DNA of 64,000 nucleotides from Coraliomargarita algicola (GCF_033878955.1 NZ_CP138858.1:4925001-4989000); one strand, 5' to 3'. Shown: positions 9,030 to 18,505, counted from the stretch's first letter. Translations and numbers: made by a program. Notes: generated by a model not told the origin, from the letters alone.

Positions 9030-9878
9030 TCAGAAGTATGCGCTCACTTGCTTTTGCACATCCTGTTTAAATGCTTCTATGAAGCTTAGTATGTAGGCTT
9101 CGGGGGAAAGGCTGTCGTCGACGATCAGTGGTGTGAGGTCGACCCCGAAGGCGACGCTTTGAGCATTGTCCACGGAGTGACTGTCGAAGAAGGTCGCGTT
9201 GGCTCGGCGGCGACCTTCCACTGCGAGGTCGTAGCGTTTGCCTCCACTGATTTGTGAGACGAACAGGCCGTTTAGTTTTGTCGCGAGTTCGGTGCGCGCG
9301 CTGAGGTCCATGATGATTTTTTGGCTATCGGCCAACCAATCGAGATTGCGCCAGACTTCGCAGCCGATCAATTGCTTTGGACGCTGGTCTTGAGGGAGGC
9401 GACGAATGGCTTTGATTAAAGAAGCCGCCACGGCGATGTGAGTGCTGTGCTTATCGGCCAGGTTGTGGGTGTAGACGACTTCGGGCTGCGTGGCGCTGAG
9501 GATTTTGACTAAATCGTTTTCGATATCATGGTTGTCAGGATCTTTGATGCCAGAGCTCGACAGGTGGAGTTGAGCCATGAAGCTATAGTGCCCGACTCGT
9601 GCCGCCTCGCGCTGTTCCTCGGCACGGATGGCTTGCATCTCTTCGTCGGTCACGTGGGCAAATTCGCCGGTGCGAGCACTCCCGGCGCCATTGGTGCAGG
9701 TCACGCCGCCAAACCATTGGTTCTTGTTATCATAGCATTTAAGAATGCCGTGCATCGCCATAAACTCCAGATCGTCTTGGTGGGCGCCGACACCGAGGTG
9801 GGTCGTGCGGGCCAGTGCCTCCGTGCTGGAGTCTGGAATGTAGAGATCGGAGCCTTGTTGAGAGAACTGTAAGTGCAT
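9030..9878 (-). CDS. PIG-L family deacetylase
   Basis: A 282-residue zinc-dependent N-acetyl hydrolase of the PIG-L/LmbE family. The metal-binding motif is present as GAHQDDLEF (residues 31-39, the AHxDD signature), with the partner histidines in DKHSTHIAVAAS (about 143-154). Such enzymes remove acetyl groups from N-acetylglucosamine-containing substrates. It is the last gene of a minus-strand operon behind a ROK-family sugar kinase (29 bp gap) and a NagB fusion protein. An attractive reading is deacetylation of an amino sugar or its conjugate within this pathway. The active-site motif here is intact, in contrast to the PIG-L domain fused to NagB. No signal peptide is seen, so it should be cytoplasmic. 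Confidence 0.88.
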   Translation of the reverse strand: MHLQFSQQGSDLYIPDSSTEALARTTHLGVGAHQDDLEFMAMHGILKCYDNKNQWFGGVTCTNGAGSARTGEFAHVTDEEMQAIRAEEQREAARVGHYSFMAQLHLSSSGIKDPDNHDIENDLVKILSATQPEVVYTHNLADKHSTHIAVAASLIKAIRRLPQDQRPKQLIGCEVWRNLDWLADSQKIIMDLSARTELATKLNGLFVSQISGGKRYDLAVEGRRRANATFFDSHSVDNAQSVAFGVDLTPLIVDDSLSPEAYILSFIEAFKQDVQKQVSAYF

Positions 9879-9907
9879 GCTTATGATTTGAGTTGTGTGA
9901 GGGATAC

Positions 9908-11299
9908 TTAGTTGATTTTGGGCAGTGTCGCGGCGGCGATTGCTTGCCCGTGGCGTTTCGTTTTTTCGTCGGGTGTTTGAAATTGAATTGTTTTGGACAA
10001 TTCTGGAAACTCTAGGTCGAGCACGCGGCGTGCGACTTCCATGATCACGTCGCCGCCCTGACCTGAGCTGACGCGCCCGAGAAACAGTAGATGGCGAAAC
10101 TCATAGAACTCTGCAAAATGAGCGATCGTATAGCCAAAGTAGGTGCCGATGCTCTGATAAATTGTGAGTGCGCGCTCGTCGCCTTCGGCCATCTTAGTCT
10201 GTACGACTTCGAGTTGTTCCGGTAGGCCGAGCCCTTCGCTGACTGTTATGCCTGATCGCGGAAGTAAGCGGCCGAGCGCCTGTTGTGAAAAATACTGCAC
10301 GCCACAACCATCGTCGCCGCTCCATTCGTCGGTGGCTACGCCATCGCGGTAGTCGACTGGTACGAAGGCGAGTTCGTTAATCCACCCCGTGACGGAGCCC
10401 TGCGGGTTGATATAGCCCGCAGCGAGACTGGTTCCCATAGAAATGCCTAGCACTGCACTGTCGTTAATTGCCATGGCACCTGCCATCGCTGTTACGTCGC
10501 CGTCGTTGGCTAACTCGAATGGGATGTCATTCCATTCGGCCTTGAGCTCGTAAAAGAGGGGACGAATGAAGTCTTTAAAATCCTGTGGGCTGATGCCGCG
10601 ATACAGCGAGCCGACTCTAGGTACGTTGTTGATATAGATACCTGCAGCGCTGCCACCAATTGCATCGACTGAGGGCAGGTGTGCGGCGGCTCGTTGGAGA
10701 CTGTCTTGGATCCCCGCACGGTGATAGGCGGGATCGCTCTCAAAATATGGGCTCCACTTTATTTCTTCGGAGAAGACAACCTCCCCGTCAATCATGGCAG
10801 CGCACTTGCGATCGCTACCTCCGAGGTCGAAGCCGAGGCGATTGCCCTTGAGCGAGCCTACGCCTCCAGTCGCGGGTGGAAGCACTTCTTTTAAATCGGA
10901 GTGGTCCGCGTTTTGAATTGTAAATTTTTGATCGAAGCATGTCTGGCCCATGAATTCGTAATCAAATTGGCGAGCGCCTTGGGCTGAATAAATAGACTGC
11001 AGTTGCTCCACGACTTCGGGGGCATTGCTGATGCGCACCTTGGAGCCGCCCCATGCCCAGAGTAGGAATTTTACAGTGCGTTCGCAGTATTTGAGTGTGT
11101 CGGCAGCGTTGTTTGGCGAGACTGGTAGTAGCGTGGTGTCATAGATCCAGGTGGTGCCTTCCGGCCGGTCGATGGCGATTCGGATCTTGCGGCTATTCGG
11201 TGCGGCCAGGGCCGCCTTTAAATAGGCGCGATTCCATAGCACAGCTGGCACGAATTCCGAGTCGAGTGGTGGCTTACAAAGTGGTGTGATTTCAATCAT
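9908..11299 (-). CDS. ROK family protein, probable sugar kinase
   Basis: A 463-residue ROK protein (repressor/ORF/kinase fold). The ATP-binding phosphate-1 motif is RLGFDLGGSDRKCAAMIDGE at about residues 154-173, and the catalytic loop is FELANDGDVTAMAGA (about 262-276) with the aspartate expected to deprotonate the sugar hydroxyl. It has an unusual N-terminal extension of about 150 residues compared with the 300-residue glucokinase type, and no helix-turn-helix, so it is a kinase-type rather than repressor-type member. It lies 12 bp downstream of the NagB fusion gene and 29 bp upstream of the PIG-L gene, so phosphorylation of an amino sugar ahead of NagB is likely. The precise substrate cannot be read from the sequence. 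Confidence 0.85.
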   Translation of the reverse strand: MIEITPLCKPPLDSEFVPAVLWNRAYLKAALAAPNSRKIRIAIDRPEGTTWIYDTTLLPVSPNNAADTLKYCERTVKFLLWAWGGSKVRISNAPEVVEQLQSIYSAQGARQFDYEFMGQTCFDQKFTIQNADHSDLKEVLPPATGGVGSLKGNRLGFDLGGSDRKCAAMIDGEVVFSEEIKWSPYFESDPAYHRAGIQDSLQRAAAHLPSVDAIGGSAAGIYINNVPRVGSLYRGISPQDFKDFIRPLFYELKAEWNDIPFELANDGDVTAMAGAMAINDSAVLGISMGTSLAAGYINPQGSVTGWINELAFVPVDYRDGVATDEWSGDDGCGVQYFSQQALGRLLPRSGITVSEGLGLPEQLEVVQTKMAEGDERALTIYQSIGTYFGYTIAHFAEFYEFRHLLFLGRVSSGQGGDVIMEVARRVLDLEFPELSKTIQFQTPDEKTKRHGQAIAAATLPKIN

Positions 11300-11311
11300 C
11301 GGATGTGGTAT

Positions 11312-13222
11312 TTATTTGCTATAGCGTTTGAAGCATTCGATGGCTTCGTATTCTGCCAGTCCGAGTGCGTCGTAGATTTCAGCGGTGCCGCAATTGATTT
11401 CGCGCGCTAGATCCCAGCTGTTACTACTCTTTTTACTCGCTCTGCCTGGGCTTTGGCTGCGCTGTGTTTGATGCTGGTAGATGCCTTGGATCTTATTTTC
11501 GAACTCATCTGGTGAGAGTGGCACCGCCATGTCGATTTCGTGTGCCTCCCACTCATCGGCCGGGCCTTTATATAGCCAGATGTTACAATCTTTGAACCAC
11601 TCTGAACCCGCACATTGCTCGAGTGCCGCGCTTAGGATTTCAAAGCTTAAGGCAGGCACCGAGAGTGGGTCGTGTCCGTACCCGGTGGCAAAGATTTGGT
11701 GTGGTTTGACTGTTTCTAACAGTTCACACATTTTCGCGATGTCCGCCTGAGTCACGATAAAGCGGCGGTAGCGACCTTCTTCGTAGAAGGGTAGATCCAT
11801 GAAGTGTAAACTCTCTGTGTCGATGCCCAGGGTGCGTGCCGATGAGCGTGCTTCACTGCGACGGATGAGACCTTTGAGTTGGCGTATTTCACTGGTATCT
11901 GCGCCGAAACTGCCTTTTTCGTTGAGTTGTGTTTCGACCGTGGTGGCGTAACTTAGATCGGCTTCGCCGATACGGTCAGTGCCGAGTTCAATCATGAGTT
12001 CGATCGCGCGACGTACTTCTGTGTCGGGCACAGCCAGATTACCAGAAGTTTGGTACGCGATGGTGACCTGATTGCCGTGCTGTTTTAGACGATTGATGGT
12101 GCCTCCCAGGCAATACACATCATCGAGTGGTTCCGGACTTAAGATCAAGGAACGCTTAGGATATGGAGTCGCGCGTTCCGGGCGGTGACTATCGTCTGCG
12201 TTTGGTTTACCACCTGGCCAACCGGTAATGGTGTGTTGAGTGACGTTGAACAGTCGTATATTTAGATCGTATGCTGGACCTTGTTCGACCAGCAGGTCGG
12301 ACATGCCATTCTCAGTATAGTCTTCGTCGACCAGTTTGAGTAGTGATTTGCCTGTCTTTTGGGCCAGCCAGAGCACCGCCTTGCGAGTGGTTTCTTCCGT
12401 CCATTCGATGCGGCCGACCAGCCAAGGGTGGCATTGACGCGTGAGTTGGCTCGCGGCGGCCTGGTCGATGCAAAAGGTGCAATTGTTATGCTGTTGCAGG
12501 AAGGTGGCGGGAATCGTTTCAGTCTGCTTGCCTTCGACTGTTTGTGCCATGATAGACGCTTTACCCTCACCCCATGCCAATAGGAAGAGTTGGTGAGCGG
12601 CCAGGATGGTGCCGACGCCCATGGTGATGGCGTGGCGCGGCACGTTTTCCTCGCCGAGGAAGTCACGTGCGGCGTCGCGACGGGTTAAATTGTCAAGCGT
12701 GACCAAGCGGGTCAAAGTTTCAGGTCCCGAGCCTGGCTCGTTGAAGCCGATATGTCCCGTGCGTCCGATGCCGAGGATCTGGATGTCGATACCACCTGCG
12801 TCGGCGATGGCTGCTTCATAATCTTTGCATGACTGGAATACCGCGTCGCGGTCGACGAGACCGTCAGGCACATACGTATTCTCCGGCTTGAGGTCGACAT
12901 GGTCGAAGAGTTGGTCTTGCATGAACTTGCGGTAGCTCTCCGGGTGGTCTCCTGCGAGCCCGTAGTATTCGTCCAAATTGAAGGTAATTACATTGGCAAA
13001 GGAGAGCCCTTCTTGCTGGTGCCGGCGAATGAGTTCGCGGTAGAGGCGCACTGGAGTCGAACCCGTTGCGAGCCCGAGAACCGTAGCCTTGCCCGCCGCG
13101 TTTCGCTGCTGGATTAAATCGGTGATCGCATCGGCGACCGTCAGGCAGGCTGCATCGGCGCTTTCGTAGATTTGAGTGGGTATGCGTTCGAGTTGGGTGA
13201 GTTCAGATACCAGATGTGTCAT
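11312..13222 (-). CDS. nagB: glucosamine-6-phosphate deaminase fused to a degenerate PIG-L domain
   Basis: A 636-residue two-domain protein. Residues 1-290 are NagB, which converts glucosamine-6-phosphate to fructose-6-phosphate and ammonia: LGLATGSTPVRLYREL, FNLDEYYGL (D84) and ILGIGRTGHIGFNEPGS. The T in GRTGH replaces the D of the short E. coli-type enzyme, which is usual for long NagB proteins as I recall them. Residues 355-636 align with the PIG-L domain of long Bacteroidota-type NagB proteins (VTIAYQTSGNLAV, GLIRRSEARS, LHFMDLPFYEEGR). However, the HPDDD motif is SPEPLDD (362-368) and the second metal motif is HDPLSVPAL (about 517-525) in place of a DPHGTH-type sequence. The metal-binding histidines are thus missing and this domain is probably not a deacetylase. 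It is the first gene of the operon with ROK and PIG-L, divergent from an AraC regulator. Confidence 0.9.
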   Translation of the reverse strand: MTHLVSELTQLERIPTQIYESADAACLTVADAITDLIQQRNAAGKATVLGLATGSTPVRLYRELIRRHQQEGLSFANVITFNLDEYYGLAGDHPESYRKFMQDQLFDHVDLKPENTYVPDGLVDRDAVFQSCKDYEAAIADAGGIDIQILGIGRTGHIGFNEPGSGPETLTRLVTLDNLTRRDAARDFLGEENVPRHAITMGVGTILAAHQLFLLAWGEGKASIMAQTVEGKQTETIPATFLQQHNNCTFCIDQAAASQLTRQCHPWLVGRIEWTEETTRKAVLWLAQKTGKSLLKLVDEDYTENGMSDLLVEQGPAYDLNIRLFNVTQHTITGWPGGKPNADDSHRPERATPYPKRSLILSPEPLDDVYCLGGTINRLKQHGNQVTIAYQTSGNLAVPDTEVRRAIELMIELGTDRIGEADLSYATTVETQLNEKGSFGADTSEIRQLKGLIRRSEARSSARTLGIDTESLHFMDLPFYEEGRYRRFIVTQADIAKMCELLETVKPHQIFATGYGHDPLSVPALSFEILSAALEQCAGSEWFKDCNIWLYKGPADEWEAHEIDMAVPLSPDEFENKIQGIYQHQTQRSQSPGRASKKSSNSWDLAREINCGTAEIYDALGLAEYEAIECFKRYSK

Positions 13223-13281
13223 GCCTGTGATGATATGATTTTTGTTGTGTTAATTACTTGCTTAAATCGGAGTATTTTTTG

Positions 13282-14196
13282 ATGATTTCGGCGATGGATC
13301 GCACGCTACAGGTATCAGAGGTATTTCCGTCTCAGATTAGTGATCCGAAAAGTTACTATGAAGGGGCGGATCAGCCTAATCGTATCATCTGTAGTAATGT
13401 GATTGTCTTCGAGCGCTTGAGTTGGAAGTCCTTACAGCAGCCGCATGTGGGCAATCGGATGCACCACCGCTACGTGTTGATGCGGGTGTTGAGGAGTGCG
13501 GGCGTGGTCAGTGTCGATGGTCAAAATTATCAACTTGATGTAGGCGATGCCTTGTTGGTCACGCCGTACCAGTTTCACCACTATATTGAGATCGAGTCGG
13601 ATACGTTGCGCTGGTTATTCATTACCTTTGAGTTGGAACAGGGGCAACCCGCCTTGGCCGATTTGAGTTACCGTCGTTTGCGGCCCGATTTACTAACGCA
13701 TCAGCTGTGGGGCGAAGTTGCGCATTTATGGTCAAGTGATACAGCAGCAAGCAGGCTTGAATTAATTCCTACCTTGGATCGCTTATTGGCCCGTTTACAT
13801 GCGACCACTCTTCGTTTGCCACAGGTGGAAACGGTGGGCGCGACGACTGGCAACGGCTGGATTGCGCAGGTCGAAACTCTGATCATACGTTCTGTAAGAG
13901 AAGGGTGGACCTTTGAAGAAGTTGCGCAGCGAGCCGGCTTTTCGGAACGTCATTTGCGTGAACGATTCGAGAAGCAGATGGGGCTTTCACTGCGTGATTA
14001 TCGTAGCAACTATCAGTTCCATACCGCGATCTCACTGATGCGTGATGCGAAATGTAGCTTGGCAGATGTGGCTGAGTTGAGTGGTTTTAATTCGCAGTCG
14101 GTGTTTACACGTTTTATTCGACGCATGGCGGGCTGCACGCCCCGTGAACTGTGTCGGCAAGTCCGCGAAGGTCGCTATGAACAGAGCTCAGAGTGA
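13282..14196 (+). CDS. AraC family transcriptional regulator
   Basis: A regulator of about 304 residues. The N-terminal half is a cupin-like ligand-binding domain (VDGQNYQLDVGDALLVTPYQFHHYI), and the C-terminal 100 residues hold two helix-turn-helix units (TFEEVAQRAGFSERHLRERF and SLADVAELSGFNSQSVFTRFIRRMAG) followed by the TPREL signature. I chose ATG 13282, which has GGAG nine bases ahead; an upstream TTG at 13258 is also open. It is divergent from the NagB/ROK/PIG-L operon across about 60 bp, so it most likely controls that operon in response to an amino sugar; this is inference from position. A perfect GAGCTCA/TGAGCTC hairpin at 14184-14200 overlaps the stop codon. Confidence 0.88.
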   Translation: MISAMDRTLQVSEVFPSQISDPKSYYEGADQPNRIICSNVIVFERLSWKSLQQPHVGNRMHHRYVLMRVLRSAGVVSVDGQNYQLDVGDALLVTPYQFHHYIEIESDTLRWLFITFELEQGQPALADLSYRRLRPDLLTHQLWGEVAHLWSSDTAASRLELIPTLDRLLARLHATTLRLPQVETVGATTGNGWIAQVETLIIRSVREGWTFEEVAQRAGFSERHLRERFEKQMGLSLRDYRSNYQFHTAISLMRDAKCSLADVAELSGFNSQSVFTRFIRRMAGCTPRELCRQVREGRYEQSSE

Positions 14197-14211
14197 GCTC
14201 AGAAATGCGCA

Positions 14212-15318
14212 TCACTCTTCTGGATTGGCACCGTAGAGGCCTACGCCCAATTCGCCGGCGATGAAGCGGATCGCCTTCATCGCTTTGATTGAATTGCCTG
14301 CTTGATTGACGCGTGGCGAAAAGGCAGCAATTGCAAATTGTCCGGGCACGATGGCCACGATGCCTCCGCCGACTCCTGTCTTGGCGGGCAGGCCAGCACT
14401 GTACATCCATGCGCCGGACTCGTCGTAAAAGCCTGCGGTTGCCATAAGTGCCAACAGTTCGGGCACATGCCTACTATTGAGGACGAGCTTCCCAGTCAAT
14501 GGATTGGTGCCTGCATTGGCTAAAGTTGCGCCCATGATGGCGAGGTCCTTGGTGTTGACCCCCAGAGAGCATTGTTGAGTGTAGACGCGCAATGCTTGCT
14601 CGGGATCCGAGTAGAGGCGATTGTAGTTATAGAGTAGGTTGGCGATGGCGCGATTACTCCATGCGGTCTCATATTCGGATTGGTAGACTTCGTCTAGTAA
14701 GGGCAATTCAGTGCCTGCGAAATTTTCGAGATTCTCTTTGATTTGTGCCCAACGGTCGCTTTCGGACTCAGCCTGAATGAGGCTAACCGCTGCGATCGCG
14801 CCGGCATTTACGAGAGGGTTGGCTGAACGTTGCTCATAGAGCTCTAGAGCCATTTTGGAATTGAAGGGGAGGCCCGTGGGTTCGACGCCGATCTTATCCA
14901 GCAATGCTTGTGGGCCCATTTGCTGCATGACTAGGGCCGCCGTAAATGGCTTGGATACGGATTGGATGGAAAATTTGTAATCGATGTCTCCTGCGGTAAA
15001 TAGCTGGCCGTCCTTGGTGGCGATGACGACGCCAAATAGATCACTGGGTACTGTCGCTAGAATGGGAATATAATCTGCGTTGGCACCATCCTGTAAGTCT
15101 TTGTATTTGGAGTAGGCGACATCGACCACGTTTTGTAGGTCGAGTTTGTCGGTGCCCACCTGCCTTGATTCCGCGAGTTGTGTGGCGCCGGCGATTAGCT
15201 TGGCCGCGTGGCAAGTCTGCGCACTCAGTAGGGCCAGTAAAATGAGGGCGTTCAATTGTTTCCAGTAGGATTTCCAGTTGAGTGGCTGGCGGGGCGGCGT
15301 ATTTGAAGGTAATTTCAT
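14212..15318 (-). CDS. glsA: glutaminase A with signal peptide
   Basis: A 368-residue serine-type glutaminase (glutamine to glutamate plus ammonia). The catalytic S-x-x-K motif is in KFSIQSVSKPF (S120, K123). Further family blocks are NPLVNAGAIA, a Tyr/Asn-rich YNYNRLYSDP stretch and AKTGVGGGIVAIVPG. Unlike the usual cytoplasmic enzyme of about 310 residues, this one begins with a basic stretch and a hydrophobic helix (LNALILLALLSAQTCHAAK), which looks like an export signal. It may therefore work in the periplasm. It is convergent with the AraC gene and no operon partner is evident. Confidence 0.9.
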   Translation of the reverse strand: MKLPSNTPPRQPLNWKSYWKQLNALILLALLSAQTCHAAKLIAGATQLAESRQVGTDKLDLQNVVDVAYSKYKDLQDGANADYIPILATVPSDLFGVVIATKDGQLFTAGDIDYKFSIQSVSKPFTAALVMQQMGPQALLDKIGVEPTGLPFNSKMALELYEQRSANPLVNAGAIAAVSLIQAESESDRWAQIKENLENFAGTELPLLDEVYQSEYETAWSNRAIANLLYNYNRLYSDPEQALRVYTQQCSLGVNTKDLAIMGATLANAGTNPLTGKLVLNSRHVPELLALMATAGFYDESGAWMYSAGLPAKTGVGGGIVAIVPGQFAIAAFSPRVNQAGNSIKAMKAIRFIAGELGVGLYGANPEE

Positions 15319-15427
15319 CCCCGCACTAAAACAATCTTGGTTCTAGAGGCGAAGAGAAAATTGGAGCTAGATCAACCTTGCAAGAGCAGTTAGAAGACAG
15401 ATGTCAGCACTTAGGGGTATTATTATT

Positions 15428-16201
15428 TTAAAACCAACTGGCAGGATCTAGTTGATAGAAAGTTTCCAGTTCTTGATAGAGCTCGGGCTGCTTCTTTTTA
15501 AGTTGTCGCGGCTTTTCGAAGAAGGTCTCCGTGGCGACAGCAAAGTATTCGGCGGGATTGGTGGCACCGTAGGGATCGAGCAGGGTCTTCTGGCGGTGTC
15601 GGACTCGGTCGATGAATCTATTACAATGTTCGCCCAGGACCTTGGCCCAGGTCTGGTAGGCCTCTTGACTTGGCAACAAGGGCACGCCGTCGGTATCGCC
15701 ATCGCGTGAGTCGAGTTGATGGGCAAATTCGTGGAAGGTCACGTTATGTCCATCATAGATGTTCTCTGCGCCCCGTCGGACCGAATCCCAGGCGAGTATG
15801 ACCGTGCCATTGGCCCACGATTCACCTAGGCATTTGACTTCGCGGCTAATGATGGTGCCGCCAGGGCCGATTGTTTCGGAAGTGGTGGTGAATGCGCTCG
15901 GGTAGAGTAGCACGGTATTGAGTTCCGGATAGGGGCGCTCTGTGTGGTTGAGCACGAGAAGGCACGCTTGCGCGGATACGGTGAGGATCATCTCATCGTC
16001 CAGTTCCAGGCCATTGCAGCCCTCGAAAAAGGTGCTGGCTACGAATTGCCCAATCTTTTGATGCAGTCGCTCGCGTAATTCCAGTGGGAGCAGAGGGTAG
16101 AGCGGTAGATTTGTTTGTAGGTAGCGGACCCATTCGTCCTTAAAAACGATCTCGGCAGGGGCATCGGTGAAGAAGTCTTGGAGTTTTTCTAGTAGGCTCA
16201 T
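15428..16201 (-). CDS. mtfA: MtfA-type zinc peptidase (M90)
   Basis: A 257-residue protein of the MtfA/M90 family. The zinc-binding motif HEFAHQLD lies at residues 157-164, and the downstream glutamate region is NPAEYFAVATETFFE (about 213-227), both diagnostic. In E. coli, MtfA is a cytosolic aminopeptidase that binds the Mlc repressor and so affects glucose-PTS expression; whether that holds here is unknown. There is no signal sequence. The gene lies between the glutaminase gene and the TonB-receptor terminator and appears monocistronic. Confidence 0.88.
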   Translation of the reverse strand: MSLLEKLQDFFTDAPAEIVFKDEWVRYLQTNLPLYPLLPLELRERLHQKIGQFVASTFFEGCNGLELDDEMILTVSAQACLLVLNHTERPYPELNTVLLYPSAFTTTSETIGPGGTIISREVKCLGESWANGTVILAWDSVRRGAENIYDGHNVTFHEFAHQLDSRDGDTDGVPLLPSQEAYQTWAKVLGEHCNRFIDRVRHRQKTLLDPYGATNPAEYFAVATETFFEKPRQLKKKQPELYQELETFYQLDPASWF

Positions 16202-16242
16202 TGGGGCGGTAATGAAGTCAATTTTCGCGTAGAGGGCGAATG

Positions 16243-16270
16243 AAAAAGCCCCGCTCGTTGGAGCGGGGCT
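16243..16270 (-). terminator. rho-independent terminator of the TonB receptor gene
   Basis: On the minus strand a perfect 10-bp stem (AGCCCCGCTC paired with GAGCGGGGCT, loop of four) is followed by five T. It lies about 20 bp after the stop codon of the TonB-dependent receptor. Confidence 0.88.
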
Positions 16271-16292
16271 TGGAGATGATTCGTGATGGTGA

Positions 16293-18473
16293 TTACCAGC
16301 TGTAGTTCGCGGTCACGCCGAAGGTTCGGGGATCGGCCAAACTTTCGTAGCGTTTGATTCCACCGTCCAAATTGTTAAAATAGAATATGCGCTTGGTATA
16401 CTCTTCATCGAATAAGTTTTTAGCCCAGAGGGTGACAGTCCAATTATCCCATCGGTAACCTAGGGCTGCATTGACGACGGCAAATGAGTCGCGTTTTTCG
16501 TTATGGCTATTGGATTCGTAATAATCATCTTTGGCGACTATCTGGGCGTTGCCAAAGAAGCCATCGCCGCGATCATAGGCAAGTCCAACGCTATAGGAAT
16601 AGCTGGGGGCATTCGCCAAATCGCGCGAGTCTACGGTAATAGTTATTGGATCGTCATCACTGTCCACATCTAATGTCTCATCCACCTCTTCATCGGACTC
16701 GAGTGTGTCGTATGCATCACGATCGCTTCCTAAGAGACCTAAAGTCGCATAGAGTGTCCAGGCTTCATCTATATACCATGTAATTTCAGATTCGAGACCA
16801 TAGTGAGCGGCATTGTCTCCGTTGACCGTGAGATAACGGAAGAATCCGCCTGAGCCCTGAGAGTCACGTAATTGTGCATCCTGGCGTTGGAGATAAAACC
16901 CGGTGAGACTAGAAATTATCCGACCGTCGAACCAATGACTGCGTAGTCCGAGCTCGAAGTTATATAGGGTTTCATCTTCATATGTTTCAGGATCGAAATC
17001 TAATCGAAACGCACCGGAATTGGCACCACCCGATTTATATCCACGAGCAGCACTGGCAAATGCGGTATGATTGTCGTTTAGATCATGTTCAAGTGTTAGC
17101 TTGCCACCGAATAGGGTGTTGGACTCTTCAAAACTGTTTTTGCCGTCAATTAATTCGGTATAATAGTTATTGATTGTATTTGTAGTGAAATCCACTTGGT
17201 GATGCTCCAATCGCAGGCCTATACTTAGGCGTGTTGAGTCCGAAAAATTGTGTGCGAATTGCGTGAATATCGCAATCGTTTCGCTGTCGTATTCAGACTC
17301 GATATAAGCATCATCGGCCCAGCCAGCGTAAATTTCGTCATAATAGATGCCGGAGTTTTCATTCATTGCGTGGTAGTAAAGCCCGATGGTCCAGCGATCG
17401 ATCCAGCCCAAGGCATTTTCCTGCTCATTGGAATCGAGTCGCAGTTCTTGAGAAAATACATCACGGTCACGCTCAGTTGCTAAATAAGCTTTATAAGTGG
17501 CTGGCAGTGTGGGGTCTTTATCTATGATGTTTGACCAATCCGAATCAAAACTGTAAAGCGAATCCGAAGTCGTATAGCTGGTGATGCTAGTCAAGGTCGC
17601 ATTTTCTAGACCAGCCCAAGTAATGCGAAAGCTACTACCGAAGGTCTCCTGCTCGTCATGGCCTGGTTCATCTGAATCGGTTTCTGACGGGTGATTCGAT
17701 AGGTTGAACTCATCGAAGCCATTATCGACATCAGCATAGAATAGGGTTGCATCGAATTGCCAGTCATCGTTGGCGAGCCAGCGAACTTTTAAACGCGTCG
17801 TGAGTTCGTCGCGGGCATTCGTGTCGTCCTGATCGAGAAACTGGTTCTCGCGGAATCCATCCTGCTCCAGTTGATGCACGGATAGGCGGAAAGTCAGTTG
17901 CTCCGGGTCTGATTCGATGAGGGGACCACCGACTGCGATGCCGCCTGCGCGAAGGTTGTCATTGCCGACGGTGGCTTCGATTTGGCCAGTCCAGTAGGGA
18001 GTGGGCTCGTTGCTTACAATGCGAACGACACCACCCGCAGCGTTGGCACCGAAGGCGCCGGCTTGAGGGCCACGCAGCACTTCCACTTGTTCTACATCGA
18101 AGAGATTACCCACGGTGCCGACTCCGGTTAAGTCGAGGTCGTCGATCAAGAAGCGCACCGATGAATCCGGGGTCTCGCCTTCATACTGTGAATTTTCTCC
18201 GATGCCACGAATTTGGATGTAGCGTGGGCGAGACGAACCGCCGGTCCAGGTCAGATTGGGGATCGAGTTGACCACATCCTCGAAATGCTGGACTCCATTG
18301 TTTTCGAGCGCGGCCTGCTCGATTACAGTGACACTGGCGGTGGTTTGCTGAATGTCAGACTCCCATAACTCGCCGGTCACGACGGTGGTGGGCAGTATTT
18401 GAACATCCGCTTCTTGGGCGAAGGCGGCGCTGCTGATACTTAGTAGCGTGATGGCGCTGATGTATTGTTTCAT
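16293..18473 (-). CDS. TonB-dependent receptor, probable thiamin or thiamin-precursor uptake
   Basis: An outer-membrane active transporter of about 726 residues. From ATG 18473 it starts with a signal peptide (MKQYISAITLLSISSAAFAQ), then a plug domain (TTASVTVIEQAALENNGVQH, QIRGIGENSQ, VEVLRGPQAGAFGANAAGGV) and a 22-strand barrel ending in the C-terminal aromatic FGVTANYSW. The open frame reaches 18551, but those 26 extra residues run through the leader. The leader carries a TPP riboswitch, which is the basis for assigning thiamin or a thiamin precursor as substrate. The gene stands alone and ends in its own terminator. Energy comes from TonB/ExbBD encoded elsewhere. Confidence 0.9.
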   Translation of the reverse strand: MKQYISAITLLSISSAAFAQEADVQILPTTVVTGELWESDIQQTTASVTVIEQAALENNGVQHFEDVVNSIPNLTWTGGSSRPRYIQIRGIGENSQYEGETPDSSVRFLIDDLDLTGVGTVGNLFDVEQVEVLRGPQAGAFGANAAGGVVRIVSNEPTPYWTGQIEATVGNDNLRAGGIAVGGPLIESDPEQLTFRLSVHQLEQDGFRENQFLDQDDTNARDELTTRLKVRWLANDDWQFDATLFYADVDNGFDEFNLSNHPSETDSDEPGHDEQETFGSSFRITWAGLENATLTSITSYTTSDSLYSFDSDWSNIIDKDPTLPATYKAYLATERDRDVFSQELRLDSNEQENALGWIDRWTIGLYYHAMNENSGIYYDEIYAGWADDAYIESEYDSETIAIFTQFAHNFSDSTRLSIGLRLEHHQVDFTTNTINNYYTELIDGKNSFEESNTLFGGKLTLEHDLNDNHTAFASAARGYKSGGANSGAFRLDFDPETYEDETLYNFELGLRSHWFDGRIISSLTGFYLQRQDAQLRDSQGSGGFFRYLTVNGDNAAHYGLESEITWYIDEAWTLYATLGLLGSDRDAYDTLESDEEVDETLDVDSDDDPITITVDSRDLANAPSYSYSVGLAYDRGDGFFGNAQIVAKDDYYESNSHNEKRDSFAVVNAALGYRWDNWTVTLWAKNLFDEEYTKRIFYFNNLDGGIKRYESLADPRTFGVTANYSW

Positions 18474-18476
18474 TTT

Positions 18477-18505
18477 GGATCTCAATATTAGTGTTGTTGA
18501 GATCC
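18477..18505 (-). promoter_or_regulatory. 9-bp hairpin abutting the TonB receptor start codon
   Basis: A perfect inverted repeat, GGATCTCAA and TTGAGATCC with an 11-base loop, ends three bases before the ATG. The only purine-rich Shine-Dalgarno candidate (GAG) lies in the 3' arm, so folding would hide the ribosome-binding site. This makes it a plausible expression platform for the upstream riboswitch (translational control). No poly-U follows, so it does not look like a transcription terminator. Confidence 0.55.
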
